Assembly: GCA_002328075.1 (NCBI GenBank)
Contig: DCVT01000027.1
Span: 1-64,000, forward strand
Source: Anaerolineales bacterium UBA2181
Lineage (GTDB): Bacteria > Chloroflexota > Anaerolineae > Promineifilales > UBA4811
DNA: 64,000 nt
Direction of reading: 5' to 3'
Shown here: positions 51,625-60,116 of the stretch, in pieces
Numbering within the stretch: position 1 is the stretch's first letter
Layout: each line of letters opens with the position of its first letter
Translations under genes and position numbers: made by a program
Notes under the pieces: model-generated
Seen by the model: only the letters and a program-made list of their open reading frames with translations
Told to the model about the DNA's origin: nothing
Databases searched by the model: none

Positions 51625-52968
51625 TTACCCACCCGCTTGAGCTACAGCATCATCAATGTCCTGCTGCAGCCGCAGCAAGGCATCATCGAGCGTCAACTCG
51701 CCCGTCAGGTACTGAGCAATCCGGTTCGCGCTGTTCCGATAGTACGCAAACGCAAATGGATGCACGTTCAACGCCACCGCCTGATCCTGCAGCTTGGGCA
51801 CCTCCGCCGTGTATGACGCCAGTGCGCCCAACACCGATTCATCCTCCGTGTTGAACGCCACCCCAGCCGTCGCTACTCCCTTGTGCGCCGGCAACGACAG
51901 CGTCTCCGCCGAGAATGCTCCATAGTTCGCCGGCTGCACCAGGTACTCTACCAGTTGCGCCACCGCCTCCGGGTACTTGGTCCCCGCAAACGCCACCACC
52001 GCCGATCCGCCCGCTATCCCCGTCGATCCGCCGGCGCCGCTCGGGTTCGGCACTACCTCCCAGTCAAACGCATCCCCCACGTCCTTGGCTAATCCGTTGA
52101 TCTGCCAACTCCCGGACATGCACATCACCAGGTCGCCGCTCTTGAAAAAGTCGATGCAGCTGTTCAACTTGTCGCTCACCAACCACACCTCCGGCGGCGT
52201 AATCCCGTCGGCATGCCACCCGTACAGCGTCTCGGCAAACGCCCGGAACCCAGCCGTGTCTACCGTGAACCGTTGCTCCGCGTCGAACAGCGTCGCCCCC
52301 ATGCTCATCGCCGGCCCCGCAAACCGATGCCCCGTCCGGTCGATCGAGATCGCATACTGCGTCTCCGTCGCCTCCGCTACCTGCTTCGTCAGCTCGGTCC
52401 ACTCTTCCCACGTCGTCCCCTCTCCAGGCAATGCCACCCCCGCCTGGTCGAACAGCGTCTTGTTCACAAACGGCCCCGTCACCGTCAACGCGTCCGGATA
52501 CCCGTGCAACCCGTTCACGTCCCCCTCGCCCCGCATCGCCGCCAACACCGGCGCAGGAAAGTTCGTCTCCAGCATCGATGCATCCTTCATGTACGGCCGC
52601 AGGTCCAACAGCTTGCCCCGGTACGCCCCAAAGTTCGTGATCCGCGCCAGGTCCGGTCCCTGCCCCGTCTCCACCTGTACCGGCAACTGCTCATCGATCG
52701 TCTGGTACGGCACCACGTCCAGCACCACCTTGATCAGCGGGTTGTCGGCCATGAACCGGTCCAGAATCCCCTGCATCACCTGCGCCTCTACCCCGTCCGC
52801 ATAGTACGTGAAACGGAGCTGAATCGCCGACGGGGCGGCGGTGGGTGCGACGACCGGCGCGACCGTAGGCTGAGGCACTGCAGTAGCCGGTGCCTGGGTT
52901 GGTTCACTTGTCGTGCAGGCCGCTAGGGCCAGCACCACCACCATCGCAATCAAGAGTAACCTATTCAC
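51625..52968 (-). CDS. Sugar-binding lipoprotein of the ABC importer
   Basis: The 447-residue protein has a lipoprotein signal peptide (NRLLLIAMVVVLALAAC) and a Thr/Pro/Ala linker. A family 1 solute-binding fold follows (RFTYYADGVEAQVMQGILDR, IDEQLPVQVETGQGPDLARI). GTG 52968 follows GGAGGAG; an upstream frame extends further but lacks a signal sequence. It would bind the sugar outside the cell and hand it to the two permeases. Ligand not predictable from sequence alone. Confidence 0.9.
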   Translation of the reverse strand: MNRLLLIAMVVVLALAACTTSEPTQAPATAVPQPTVAPVVAPTAAPSAIQLRFTYYADGVEAQVMQGILDRFMADNPLIKVVLDVVPYQTIDEQLPVQVETGQGPDLARITNFGAYRGKLLDLRPYMKDASMLETNFPAPVLAAMRGEGDVNGLHGYPDALTVTGPFVNKTLFDQAGVALPGEGTTWEEWTELTKQVAEATETQYAISIDRTGHRFAGPAMSMGATLFDAEQRFTVDTAGFRAFAETLYGWHADGITPPEVWLVSDKLNSCIDFFKSGDLVMCMSGSWQINGLAKDVGDAFDWEVVPNPSGAGGSTGIAGGSAVVAFAGTKYPEAVAQLVEYLVQPANYGAFSAETLSLPAHKGVATAGVAFNTEDESVLGALASYTAEVPKLQDQAVALNVHPFAFAYYRNSANRIAQYLTGELTLDDALLRLQQDIDDAVAQAGG

Positions 52969-53069
52969 AGACTCCTCCTCTAATCCAAAAACAATACGAT
53001 CATACACCTGGCCAACCTTCCGAAACATTTCGTTCGCTACGCATCCTCCTTGGCCCGTCCAAACGAGCC

Positions 53070-54419
53070 TCACAGTCTCAGGACCGGAATGTCCAACATC
53101 TCGGCCAAGATCTCCAGGGCTGTTTGGTGGTCACCATAGGTCAGCGCCACGTGGTGGTCCAACCCTTCGGCCAATATGGTCTCCATCACCAGCCCGGCCG
53201 GACGGTCAAAACGGACCACACCGGAGGTCCCGGAGAAGCTCAGCGGCGCCTCCAGCATCTCACCCCCCCCCACCACCAGTCGATACGAACCCGTCCCCTC
53301 CGCCTCGCTCAATCTGGCAATCGTCACCCGGCCGGGTCGGAGCGGGAACTCGAGCAGCAGGGGCAGCCGCCGGTTAGAGTGGATGGTCCCGCGCGGAGTC
53401 GACTTGGGGTCGGCCATGGAAAGCGGCGCCAGCCCACAGTGCCACAAGACGGCGTGGTTGCGGTCCGCGTCGAACGCCACCATATCTGTTCCGAAAGCGG
53501 GTTCGCCGCTGAGCCACTGCAACACCAGCTGGGTGATGGTTCCGTTGACGTCTGCCTCGCAGCTGCACGGCGTCAGTTCATCTGTGAGCAAGGACATGGC
53601 GCCGCACGCTGCGCAGCCCAACTCGGTGAAAAACTCGGGCCAGCAGCGCACCGCCAGCCCATCCAGGTCCATTTCAGCCGCCAACTGGCGCAAAGCCAGG
53701 TAGCTGCCCAGCGTCCGCCCCAATGCCGGCTGGTCTAGCTCGGCCAGACCAGCCAATCGCAGGTCGAGCATTTGGCGCAGGCCGCTTGCATCTGGCAGTG
53801 CCGCGCGGGCGCGGTCAAAAACCTCCTCCAGTGCCAACTGGACAATTCGCACCCCAAACCGCCGTTGCAGAGCTGCCGGGTCCATCGAACAGGGATCGAA
53901 ACCATCCGGGTTCCCGCCCACCCGGCCGATCCGCGCCCCGGCAAGTAACCGGCGCACTTGCCCCGCCCGAGCGACTTGCCGTGCTCGTTCCACCCCCCGC
54001 CAGTCACCCGGCCGGGCGTAGATCGTCAGGTAACGGTGCCCAGCTCGCCGCAGGGCGTGCGCCGCCAGGTTGATGCCGCAGAAGGAGTTGAGCCGCAACC
54101 GGCCGCCGGAAGGTTCCTCCGGCACCGCCCAGAGCAGGAGCGGCGCATGTACCTGACGAGCCAGCTCGATGACCATGCGGCTGTCGGCAAAGGTAGCCTG
54201 CAACACCAACAGCAGGTCCAGCGGCTCCCGCTCCAGTTCCCGGCAGGCAGCCTCCACCCCCTGGTCGTTGACGACCAGTTCGGCCGGGCCAACCACCGTT
54301 AACCTCGCCTCGGTAAGCGATTGAGCGAGCTGGGAGTGGACCGATTCAGCCAGGCGAACGTCGAACGTCGTCCGCGCCAGCGCTACCAACCCTGCCCTCA
54401 ATCCGGAGGTTGGTTTCAC
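53070..54419 (-). CDS. L-fucose/L-arabinose isomerase-like protein
   Basis: The 449-residue protein belongs to the fucose/arabinose isomerase superfamily. It has an N-terminal Rossmann part with ELEREPLDLLLVLQATFADS, and a C-terminal part with LDLDGLAVRCWPEFFTELG, CSCEADVNGTITQLVL (Glu and Asp likely metal ligands) and AVLWHCGLAPLSM. It would convert an aldose to a ketose. Its GTG start overlaps the ROK gene stop (GTGA). In the sulfo-transketolase hypothesis this is the sulfoquinovose isomerase; an ordinary pentose or deoxyhexose isomerase cannot be excluded. Confidence 0.8.
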   Translation of the reverse strand: MKPTSGLRAGLVALARTTFDVRLAESVHSQLAQSLTEARLTVVGPAELVVNDQGVEAACRELEREPLDLLLVLQATFADSRMVIELARQVHAPLLLWAVPEEPSGGRLRLNSFCGINLAAHALRRAGHRYLTIYARPGDWRGVERARQVARAGQVRRLLAGARIGRVGGNPDGFDPCSMDPAALQRRFGVRIVQLALEEVFDRARAALPDASGLRQMLDLRLAGLAELDQPALGRTLGSYLALRQLAAEMDLDGLAVRCWPEFFTELGCAACGAMSLLTDELTPCSCEADVNGTITQLVLQWLSGEPAFGTDMVAFDADRNHAVLWHCGLAPLSMADPKSTPRGTIHSNRRLPLLLEFPLRPGRVTIARLSEAEGTGSYRLVVGGGEMLEAPLSFSGTSGVVRFDRPAGLVMETILAEGLDHHVALTYGDHQTALEILAEMLDIPVLRL

Positions 54420-55681
54420 CGGGTAACCTCCAAAGCCCATTCCGGATGTTGGTAGAAAAACGATTCCAGCGCCAGCGCCGCAGCCCCAACCACCCCGGCC
54501 AGATGGCCAAACGAGGGGGTCTGGAACTGGACCTTTTCGCCCAGATTAGCAAAGGCGCGGTGGCTCACAGTCTCCACCAGCGTCGGCATAAAGAGATCAT
54601 AACCCTGGGCAAAGACGCCTCCCAGAACAATGCGCTCCGGGTTAAAAACGTTGACCAGGTTCGCCAATGCTACACCCAAATACATTGCTCGCTCCTGGAG
54701 CATAGCCATGGTGGACCGGTCGCCTGCCCGGGCAGCAGCGAAGACTCTCTCAATTGTTGGGCCAGCCTCACAACGCAGTGTGGTCGCCAGTATCCCTTGC
54801 GGTTCGAGCTGCGCCAACTGCTCTGCCGACCGGAGTATGACCGGTTCCGAAACCAACGTCTCCAGACAGCCAGCGTTACCGCACCGGCAACGTTCCCCGC
54901 CTTGAACAACGACAGTAGTGTGGCCGATCTCCCCCGCGCCGGCTGCGCTGCCCCGGTAAATTTGTCCATTCACTACCAGACCAGCGCCAACGCCAATCCT
55001 CCCGTACACAAACGCCAACGCGGTCGGTTGCCGCTCCTGGCCAAACAGCGCCTCGCCCAAGGCCATCGCCCGGACGTTGTTGTCCACCACCACCGGCAGT
55101 CCACCCAACGCCTCTGCCATCCACTGAGCGAGCGGAACATCCCGCCAACCCAGGTTGGGTGCGTAGACGTTGACACCCATCTCGGGGTCCACCAACCCGG
55201 ACGCCCCTACTCCCAGCCCGACGAGTTGACGGCTTGTCACGCCCAGGCGCTTCAGCATTGATGACGCCCGGAGCGTGATTGTGTCCACCGCCTGCCTGGC
55301 CGGCTGATCGTGTGGGTGTGCCCAGACTTCATCCTGAACAATGGTTGCACGCAAGTCGGTCAGCGCCACCCGGGTTCTCCCCACGCCGATGCTCACGCCA
55401 ACGGCGTATCGCGCCTCAGGCACCAGCCGGAGCAACATCTGCGGACGGCCGACTCTCCGCCGTGGTGAAGGCTCTTCAACCCCTTGTTCCACCACAATCC
55501 CCTCGTGCACAAGTTCGGCAACCAGGTTGGTGATGGTCGTATTAGAGAGACCGGTCATCCTGGCCAGCGCGGCGCGCGAGAGTGACGGATATCGCAGCAG
55601 ACCCACCAGAATGGCCCGGAGATTGTGTGACCTTACCTTGCTGATGTTGCTCCCCGTCAGGATGGTATCATGTGCCATCAT
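54416..55681 (-). CDS. ROK-family transcriptional regulator
   Basis: The 421-residue protein has an N-terminal winged helix (about 20-70; PSLSRAALARMTGLSNTTIT) and a ROK sugar-kinase-like domain. A zinc motif CRCGNAGCLE follows GEIGHTTVVVQGG. The ROK part keeps the fold but acts as a sugar sensor in NagC/XylR-type repressors. It is first in its operon, next to a two-way promoter region, so it likely controls both divergent operons. Start ATGATG at 55681 with AGGAG. Confidence 0.9.
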   Translation of the reverse strand: MMAHDTILTGSNISKVRSHNLRAILVGLLRYPSLSRAALARMTGLSNTTITNLVAELVHEGIVVEQGVEEPSPRRRVGRPQMLLRLVPEARYAVGVSIGVGRTRVALTDLRATIVQDEVWAHPHDQPARQAVDTITLRASSMLKRLGVTSRQLVGLGVGASGLVDPEMGVNVYAPNLGWRDVPLAQWMAEALGGLPVVVDNNVRAMALGEALFGQERQPTALAFVYGRIGVGAGLVVNGQIYRGSAAGAGEIGHTTVVVQGGERCRCGNAGCLETLVSEPVILRSAEQLAQLEPQGILATTLRCEAGPTIERVFAAARAGDRSTMAMLQERAMYLGVALANLVNVFNPERIVLGGVFAQGYDLFMPTLVETVSHRAFANLGEKVQFQTPSFGHLAGVVGAAALALESFFYQHPEWALEVTR

Positions 55682-55730
55682 CGTCTCCTGCCCGGATTAT
55701 TAAATCACGCGGGGAAAATAACCCACAAAG

Positions 55731-55759
55731 ATTATACGGCCCAAAATGCCATTTGTCAA
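55731..55759 (-). promoter_or_regulatory. Promoter of the leftward sugar operon
   Basis: Perfect TTGACA (55759-55754) and TATAAT (55736-55731) with a 17-base spacer on the minus strand. Strength this high usually needs a repressor. Confidence 0.9.
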
Positions 55760-55769
55760 GCACTTGACA
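55754..55769. promoter_or_regulatory. Palindrome spanning both -35 boxes (likely ROK operator)
   Basis: TGTCAAGCACTTGACA is a near-perfect palindrome (rc TGTCAAGTGCTTGACA) made of the two -35 boxes. One bound dimer would block both promoters at once. Confidence 0.55.
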
Positions 55770-55792
55770 CCCGCCGACAATCCCCGTACAAT
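55764..55792 (+). promoter_or_regulatory. Promoter of the rightward transketolase operon
   Basis: TTGACA (55764-55769), 17 bases, TACAAT (55787-55792). A leader of about 80 bases follows, with TTAATTAATTAA-like AT-rich sequence and GGAGG before the TTG start. Confidence 0.88.
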
Positions 55793-55879
55793 CCTATTTT
55801 GTTCGCTTTCTTGATTAATTAATGCGGCCGCAGCCCTGATCCACGATGTCCAGGGGAGCGACCGGCGATCGGAGGCAAG

Positions 55880-56707
55880 TTGGAAGAGCACGAAAAGCGG
55901 TTCCTGGCTGCCAAGGCCAAAAAGGTCCGTCAACTCACCATCGACAGCATCGGCCGCCTAGGTGTCGGCCACGTGGGCGGCTCGATGTCAATCGCAGAGG
56001 TCCTCACCCTGCTCTATTACCGGCACATGAACGTGGATCCGCAGGACCCACGCCGGCGGGACCGGGATCAGCTGGTGCTCTCCAAAGGGCATGCCGGGCC
56101 ATCGCTCTACGCCGTCCTGGCGGACAAGGGCTACTTTCCGATGGATTGGCTGCACACGCTCAACCGGGGCGGGACCAGACTGCCCAGCCACTGCGACCGC
56201 AACCTGACCCCGGGGGTGGACATGACCACCGGCTCGCTGGGACAGGGTCTTTCGGCCGCGGTGGGTATCGCGCTGGGGAACCGGCTGGACAACATCGAAA
56301 GCACCGTCTATTGCATCATCGGCGATGGCGAAAGCAACGAAGGCCAGGTCTGGGAAGCGGCTCAGGCTGCCTCCCAGTACTGCCTGGGCAACCTGATCGC
56401 CTTTACCGACTATAACAAGATGCAGATCGACGGCTATATGTGCGACGTGATGAACATCGAGGACCTCACCGCCAAGTGGGTGGCCTTTGGTTGGTTTGCG
56501 CTCCGCGTCAACGGGCACGATCTGGAGGAGATGGACCGCGCCATCGAGCGGGCCAAGGCCCAGAAGCACCGACCCTCCATGATCGTGCTGGACACCATCA
56601 AGGGGAAGGGGATCTACTTTGCCGAGGGCAAACTGGCCAGCCACAATATGCCGGTGGCCTATGCCGACGCGCTGGAGGCGATCGACCGGCTGGAAAAAGA
56701 GGGGTAA
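55880..56707 (+). CDS. Transketolase N-terminal subunit (split enzyme)
   Basis: Transketolases move two-carbon units between sugars using thiamine diphosphate. This 275-residue subunit has GHVGGSMSIAEVLTLLYY, SKGHAGPSLYAVLADKG, TTGSLGQGLSAAVGIALG and the ThDP/Mg motif GDGESNEGQVWEA then DYNKMQIDG. It starts with TTG 55880 (GGAGG four bases upstream). The C-terminal subunit is the next gene. It is first of three or four genes in a divergent operon controlled with the sugar import operon. The substrate-facing side is partly in the other subunit. Confidence 0.92.
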   Translation: MEEHEKRFLAAKAKKVRQLTIDSIGRLGVGHVGGSMSIAEVLTLLYYRHMNVDPQDPRRRDRDQLVLSKGHAGPSLYAVLADKGYFPMDWLHTLNRGGTRLPSHCDRNLTPGVDMTTGSLGQGLSAAVGIALGNRLDNIESTVYCIIGDGESNEGQVWEAAQAASQYCLGNLIAFTDYNKMQIDGYMCDVMNIEDLTAKWVAFGWFALRVNGHDLEEMDRAIERAKAQKHRPSMIVLDTIKGKGIYFAEGKLASHNMPVAYADALEAIDRLEKEG

Positions 56708-56719
56708 CCGGAGGCACCC

Positions 56720-57676
56720 ATGACAACCCAACCAACTCCCGAGATGCGTGCTGTCTACGCCCAAACCCTACTCGACCTGGCCCAACAGGACGAACGCATC
56801 CTGCTGCTGGAAGCAGATCTGATGCGGGCCACCGGCACCCGGCCGTTTCTGGAAGCCCTGCCGTCACGGACTTATAACGTGGGGGTGGCGGAAGCCAACC
56901 TGGTGGGTTTGGCCGCCGGCCTGTCAGCCACAGGCAAGATCCCATTTGCCAACACCTTTGCCTGCTTTGCCGCCCGCCGAGCCTACGACCAGTTCTTCAT
57001 CTCGGCCAACTATGCCCGGCTCAACGTCAAACTGGTGGGGACCGACCCCGGCGTGACGGCCGCCTATAACGGCGGCACCCACATGACCTTTGAGGACCTG
57101 GGGCTGATGCGCAACATCCCAGGCCTGGTGGTGTTGGAGCCGTGCGACCCGGTTTCGCTGGCCGAGTTAATCCGGCAGACCGCCTACCACGCTGGGTGCA
57201 CCTACATGCGGCTCCACCGGGGAGTGGCGCCAGCCATCCACGCTTCCCAAGGCCATCTGCTGCTGGGCAAAGGGGTGATGCTGCGCGACGGGGAGGACCT
57301 GACCCTGATCGCTGCCGGCGTCGTCATGGTGAACGAAGCGCTGGCAGCGGCCGACCTATTGGCCAACGATGGACATTCGGCGGCGGTGATTGACATGCAC
57401 ACCATCAAGCCCATCGACATCGAGCTGGTGCTGGAATCCGCCACCCGAACCGGCGCCTTGGTCACCTGCGAAAACCACCAGGTCATCAACGGTCTCGGAT
57501 CCGCGGTCGCCGAGGTGCTGGCGGAGCGGCGGCCGACGCTGCTGCGACGGGTGGGGGTCCAGGACGAGTTCGGGGAGGTTGGGCCATTGGACTATCTCAA
57601 GGAGCGGTTTGGGCTGACAGCCGAGAATATCCGGCAGCAGGCGCTGGACCTGCTGCAGGCAAAGAGCGGCCGGTGA
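56720..57676 (+). CDS. Transketolase C-terminal subunit with altered substrate residues
   Basis: The 318-residue partner has the catalytic Glu58 (NVGVAEANLVG) and the ThDP-contact region. The substrate segment reads GTDPGVTAAYNGGTHM (107-122). Normal enzymes read S/THxx...GEDGxTH with a His (yeast His469) contacting the acceptor phosphate and an Asp (Asp477) contacting the donor. Here these are Asp109 and Asn117, while the last His (His121) is kept. This predicts an unphosphorylated or sulfonated substrate. GTG/ATG spacing: starts 12 bases after the N-subunit stop with GGAGG. Confidence 0.9.
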   Translation: MTTQPTPEMRAVYAQTLLDLAQQDERILLLEADLMRATGTRPFLEALPSRTYNVGVAEANLVGLAAGLSATGKIPFANTFACFAARRAYDQFFISANYARLNVKLVGTDPGVTAAYNGGTHMTFEDLGLMRNIPGLVVLEPCDPVSLAELIRQTAYHAGCTYMRLHRGVAPAIHASQGHLLLGKGVMLRDGEDLTLIAAGVVMVNEALAAADLLANDGHSAAVIDMHTIKPIDIELVLESATRTGALVTCENHQVINGLGSAVAEVLAERRPTLLRRVGVQDEFGEVGPLDYLKERFGLTAENIRQQALDLLQAKSGR

Positions 57677-57702
57677 CGGAACCCGCTTCAAGGAGCATCC
57701 TG

Positions 57703-58188
57703 ATGGCAGAACAAGTGAGACTGGCAATTGCATCCGACCTTTCGGGCTTTCCCCTCAAGCAGGCGATCGTTGAGCATCTGCGGCAGCGGGAGGGGCTGGC
57801 GGTGACCGACCTGGGCATCCACAGCACCGACGAGGTCCGACCGTATTATGAACAGGCAACCAAGGTGGCGCTGGCCATCCAACGGGGCGAGGCCGACCGG
57901 GGAGTCCTGATCTGCGGTACCGGGCAGGGTATGGCGATTGTAGCCAACAAGCACAAGGGCATCTATGCCTGTGTGGGCAACAACGTCTTTGACGCCGAGC
58001 GGGGCAAGATCGTCAACAACGCCAACGTGCTCACGATGGGAGGCTGGATCACGGCGCCGTTCTTGGGACTAGAGATCGTGGATGCCTGGCTGCGTGTCCA
58101 GTTTGTGCAAAAGATGGAGTTCAAACGTGAGTGGTTGACCAACGCCTTGCACCAGGTGCAGGCGCTGGAGGAACGCAACTTTAAATAG
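57703..58188 (+). CDS. RpiB/LacAB-like isomerase lacking ring-opening His
   Basis: The 161-residue protein resembles RpiB ribose-5-phosphate isomerase. It keeps the general base Cys71 in ICGTGQGMAIVANKHKG. It lacks two His residues of RpiB: the DHAG motif reads DLSG (Leu13) and the EHNDAN motif reads IVNNAN (Val104). The second is the residue that opens the sugar ring in RpiB. This fits an open-chain substrate such as a 4-carbon sulfosugar. ATG 57703 has AAGGAGC; an overlapping GTG at 57673 is possible. Follows the transketolase pair directly. Confidence 0.82.
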   Translation: MAEQVRLAIASDLSGFPLKQAIVEHLRQREGLAVTDLGIHSTDEVRPYYEQATKVALAIQRGEADRGVLICGTGQGMAIVANKHKGIYACVGNNVFDAERGKIVNNANVLTMGGWITAPFLGLEIVDAWLRVQFVQKMEFKREWLTNALHQVQALEERNFK

Positions 58189-58249
58189 GGTGCATCGCTC
58201 CGGCTGACCTCCGCTCGACGACTCACACCCTGGTACTCCAGTCTGGCCC

Positions 58250-58981
58250 ATGGACCCCTCCCTGTTGGCTCTGGTCGTTCCGATCATCATCCTGGTCAGC
58301 AACACCACCCGTTCCACGTTCGGTTTCGGCGGCGGGCTGATGGCCATGCCCTTGTTGGCTATGGTGGTGGATGTTCGCATTGCCACGCCGCTGGTGGCGC
58401 TGATCGCCAACACCGATGCGCTGGCCATCCTTCTAACGGAATGGCGCAACGTCCGTTTGGCCAGCGCCTGGCGGCTGGTCGTCGCTTCACTCCTGGGAGT
58501 CCCGTTGGGGCTGCTCTTTATCACCGGCGCCTACGAGGGGGTGGCCAAATTAAGCCTCGCGCTGGTGGTTATCGGGTTTTCGCTCTATAACTTTCTAAAA
58601 CACCGGCACCACGCGTTGACTGGGGAGAGGACTGCCCTCATCTTTGGCTTTTTTGCGGGCATCCTGGGCGGCGCGTTCAACGCCAACGGCCCCTTGGTGG
58701 TAATCTATGGGAAACTGCGGGATTGGCCAACCGAACGATTCCGCGCCACGCTCCAGGGGTACTTTTTTCCCGTCGGCCTGCTGACCATCTCCAGCCACGC
58801 GGTGGCGGGTCTCGTCACCCCTACCGTCCTTCGGCTGTACTTGGTTTCGCTGCCCGCCGTGGTGCTGGCGTTTCTTATAGGACGCCGCTTGAGCCGACTA
58901 CTCACCGCGGGCAAGTTTGATCGGTTGGTTTACCTTCTGCTGATGGCGTTGGGCGTCACCCTGCTGGTGCAGACCCTCTGA
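58250..58981 (+). CDS. TauE/SafE-family membrane exporter
   Basis: The 243-residue membrane protein has eight predicted helices in two repeats, with the family motifs GFGGGLMAMPLLA (residues 26-38) and GFFAGILGGAFNANGP. TauE/SafE proteins export sulfite, sulfoacetate or related anions in sulfonate-degrading bacteria, among other roles. Placed 61 bases after the RpiB-like gene on the same strand, with no strong ribosome binding site. In a sulfosugar pathway it would export the sulfonate end product (inference). Confidence 0.88.
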   Translation: MDPSLLALVVPIIILVSNTTRSTFGFGGGLMAMPLLAMVVDVRIATPLVALIANTDALAILLTEWRNVRLASAWRLVVASLLGVPLGLLFITGAYEGVAKLSLALVVIGFSLYNFLKHRHHALTGERTALIFGFFAGILGGAFNANGPLVVIYGKLRDWPTERFRATLQGYFFPVGLLTISSHAVAGLVTPTVLRLYLVSLPAVVLAFLIGRRLSRLLTAGKFDRLVYLLLMALGVTLLVQTL

Positions 58982-58990
58982 CCGGCCGGG

Positions 58991-59793
58991 TCAAGCCAGC
59001 AACCGATGCACCTGATCCAGATGCGCCCGTGAGGTCAGGTCGAGGCTGAGGGGAGTAACCGAGACCCAGCCCTGGACCAGCGCGTGAGCGTCGGTTCCTT
59101 CCTCGCCGTACGTCCCCCGAGCGGTGCGATATCTGACCCGGCCCGGGCCGGTTAGGGGTCAGCCCGCAAATCGGTCACTGCCCGATAATAGGGAGCGCGG
59201 TCCTGCCGGGTCACCACCCAGGAGGTCTCCCGGGTCGCCAGGCGGGGAACCTCGATCTTGAGCACATCCACGTCCGGCGGCCACGCTTGGCGGAGCGTCC
59301 GCCGCGCAAACAGCTTGCCAAAAAAGGCGGCCGTGCCGAAATCGATCTGCCGGTCAAGCCGGAAATAGTCATCGCTGGAAATCTCCAGCGAGATGGCCAG
59401 CGCGCGGATGCCTTGCTCGGCCGCCTCCAGCGCGGCGCCGACCGTTCCCGAGGCCGTGACCACCGGACCCAGATTCTCGCCATAACTGATGCCAGAGACC
59501 ACCAGATCCGGTTGGCGGTCGGCCAGTTCGTGGATGCCATACTCGACCGCCAGCGCCGGCGTAGAATTGACGCTGAAGGCGGCCCAAGACCGTCGGTCAT
59601 GGACCACCTGAGCCCGGGCAATGCACCCATCGTATCCGCCGGTTTGCGACCGGCTCCGGCCCAGGTTTGATTGCTGCTCCGCAGGCGCCACAATCAACAG
59701 CTCTCCCAGCGGGTCTAGCGCCGAGGCCAGGGCTGCCAGGCCGGGCGAGTCAATCCCGTCGTCGTTGGTCACCAGGATCAACGGTTTGCTCAT
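58991..59793 (-). pseudogene. surE: 5'-nucleotidase SurE with a frameshifted C-terminus
   Basis: SurE is a survival-related nucleotidase. The N-terminal 213 residues are normal: LILVTNDDGIDSPGL (metal-binding DD), VNSTPALAVEYG and SGISYGENLGPVVTASGTVG. The first frame ends at 59152 (RAVTDLRADP-stop). The usual C-terminus, EEGTDAHALVQGWVSVTP then LSLDLTSRAHLDQVH, follows in another frame and stops at 58991. A one- or two-base change in the CCGGCCCGGGCCGG run near 59140-59153 would explain it. Either a real mutation or a base-call error in a GC run; the sequence beyond is well conserved, which favours the latter. Confidence 0.7.
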
Positions 59794-60116
59794 GAGTGCC
59801 GTTAACCTCACTGTTCTTGCCGCCCAGTACAAAGAGGTATTCTCAGACACAGGGTGCAAAAATGCGATTTTCTTCCTGTGTCCGGCACTACATGTGTCCA
59901 TAGGCACAATGCACAAAACGCTTTCACCCTGACCGCCCGGGTGGTCATTTCCAATGCGAAAGTGAATTCACAAGCGGCTCAAGCCGCCAGAAACGGGTAG
60001 AGGTGACACCTGGATCATATCCAACACCCGTGGGGTTGCCAGCAGTTCACTAGCCGGGATGGATGGATTACCCCCAAGACAATGCTTGAGGGCAATCCGG
60101 GACGCCTTGAGCAGTG
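59794..60116. other. Intergenic region between surE and the GyrI-like gene
   Basis: I see no gene, RNA or strong repeat. The sequence changes here from high GC to visibly lower GC at the next gene. Confidence 0.45.

Noticed and set aside
51615..53073. Upstream-extended starts for the permease and binding-protein genes
   Set aside because: The extensions lack signal sequences or ribosome binding sites; the lipoprotein signal peptide starts at the GTG 52968.
48034..58188. Ordinary L-arabinose or L-fucose catabolic operon
   Set aside because: Possible, but a kinase and aldolase would be expected and none is present; altered residues in the transketolase and RpiB-like proteins point elsewhere. 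Kept as the main alternative.
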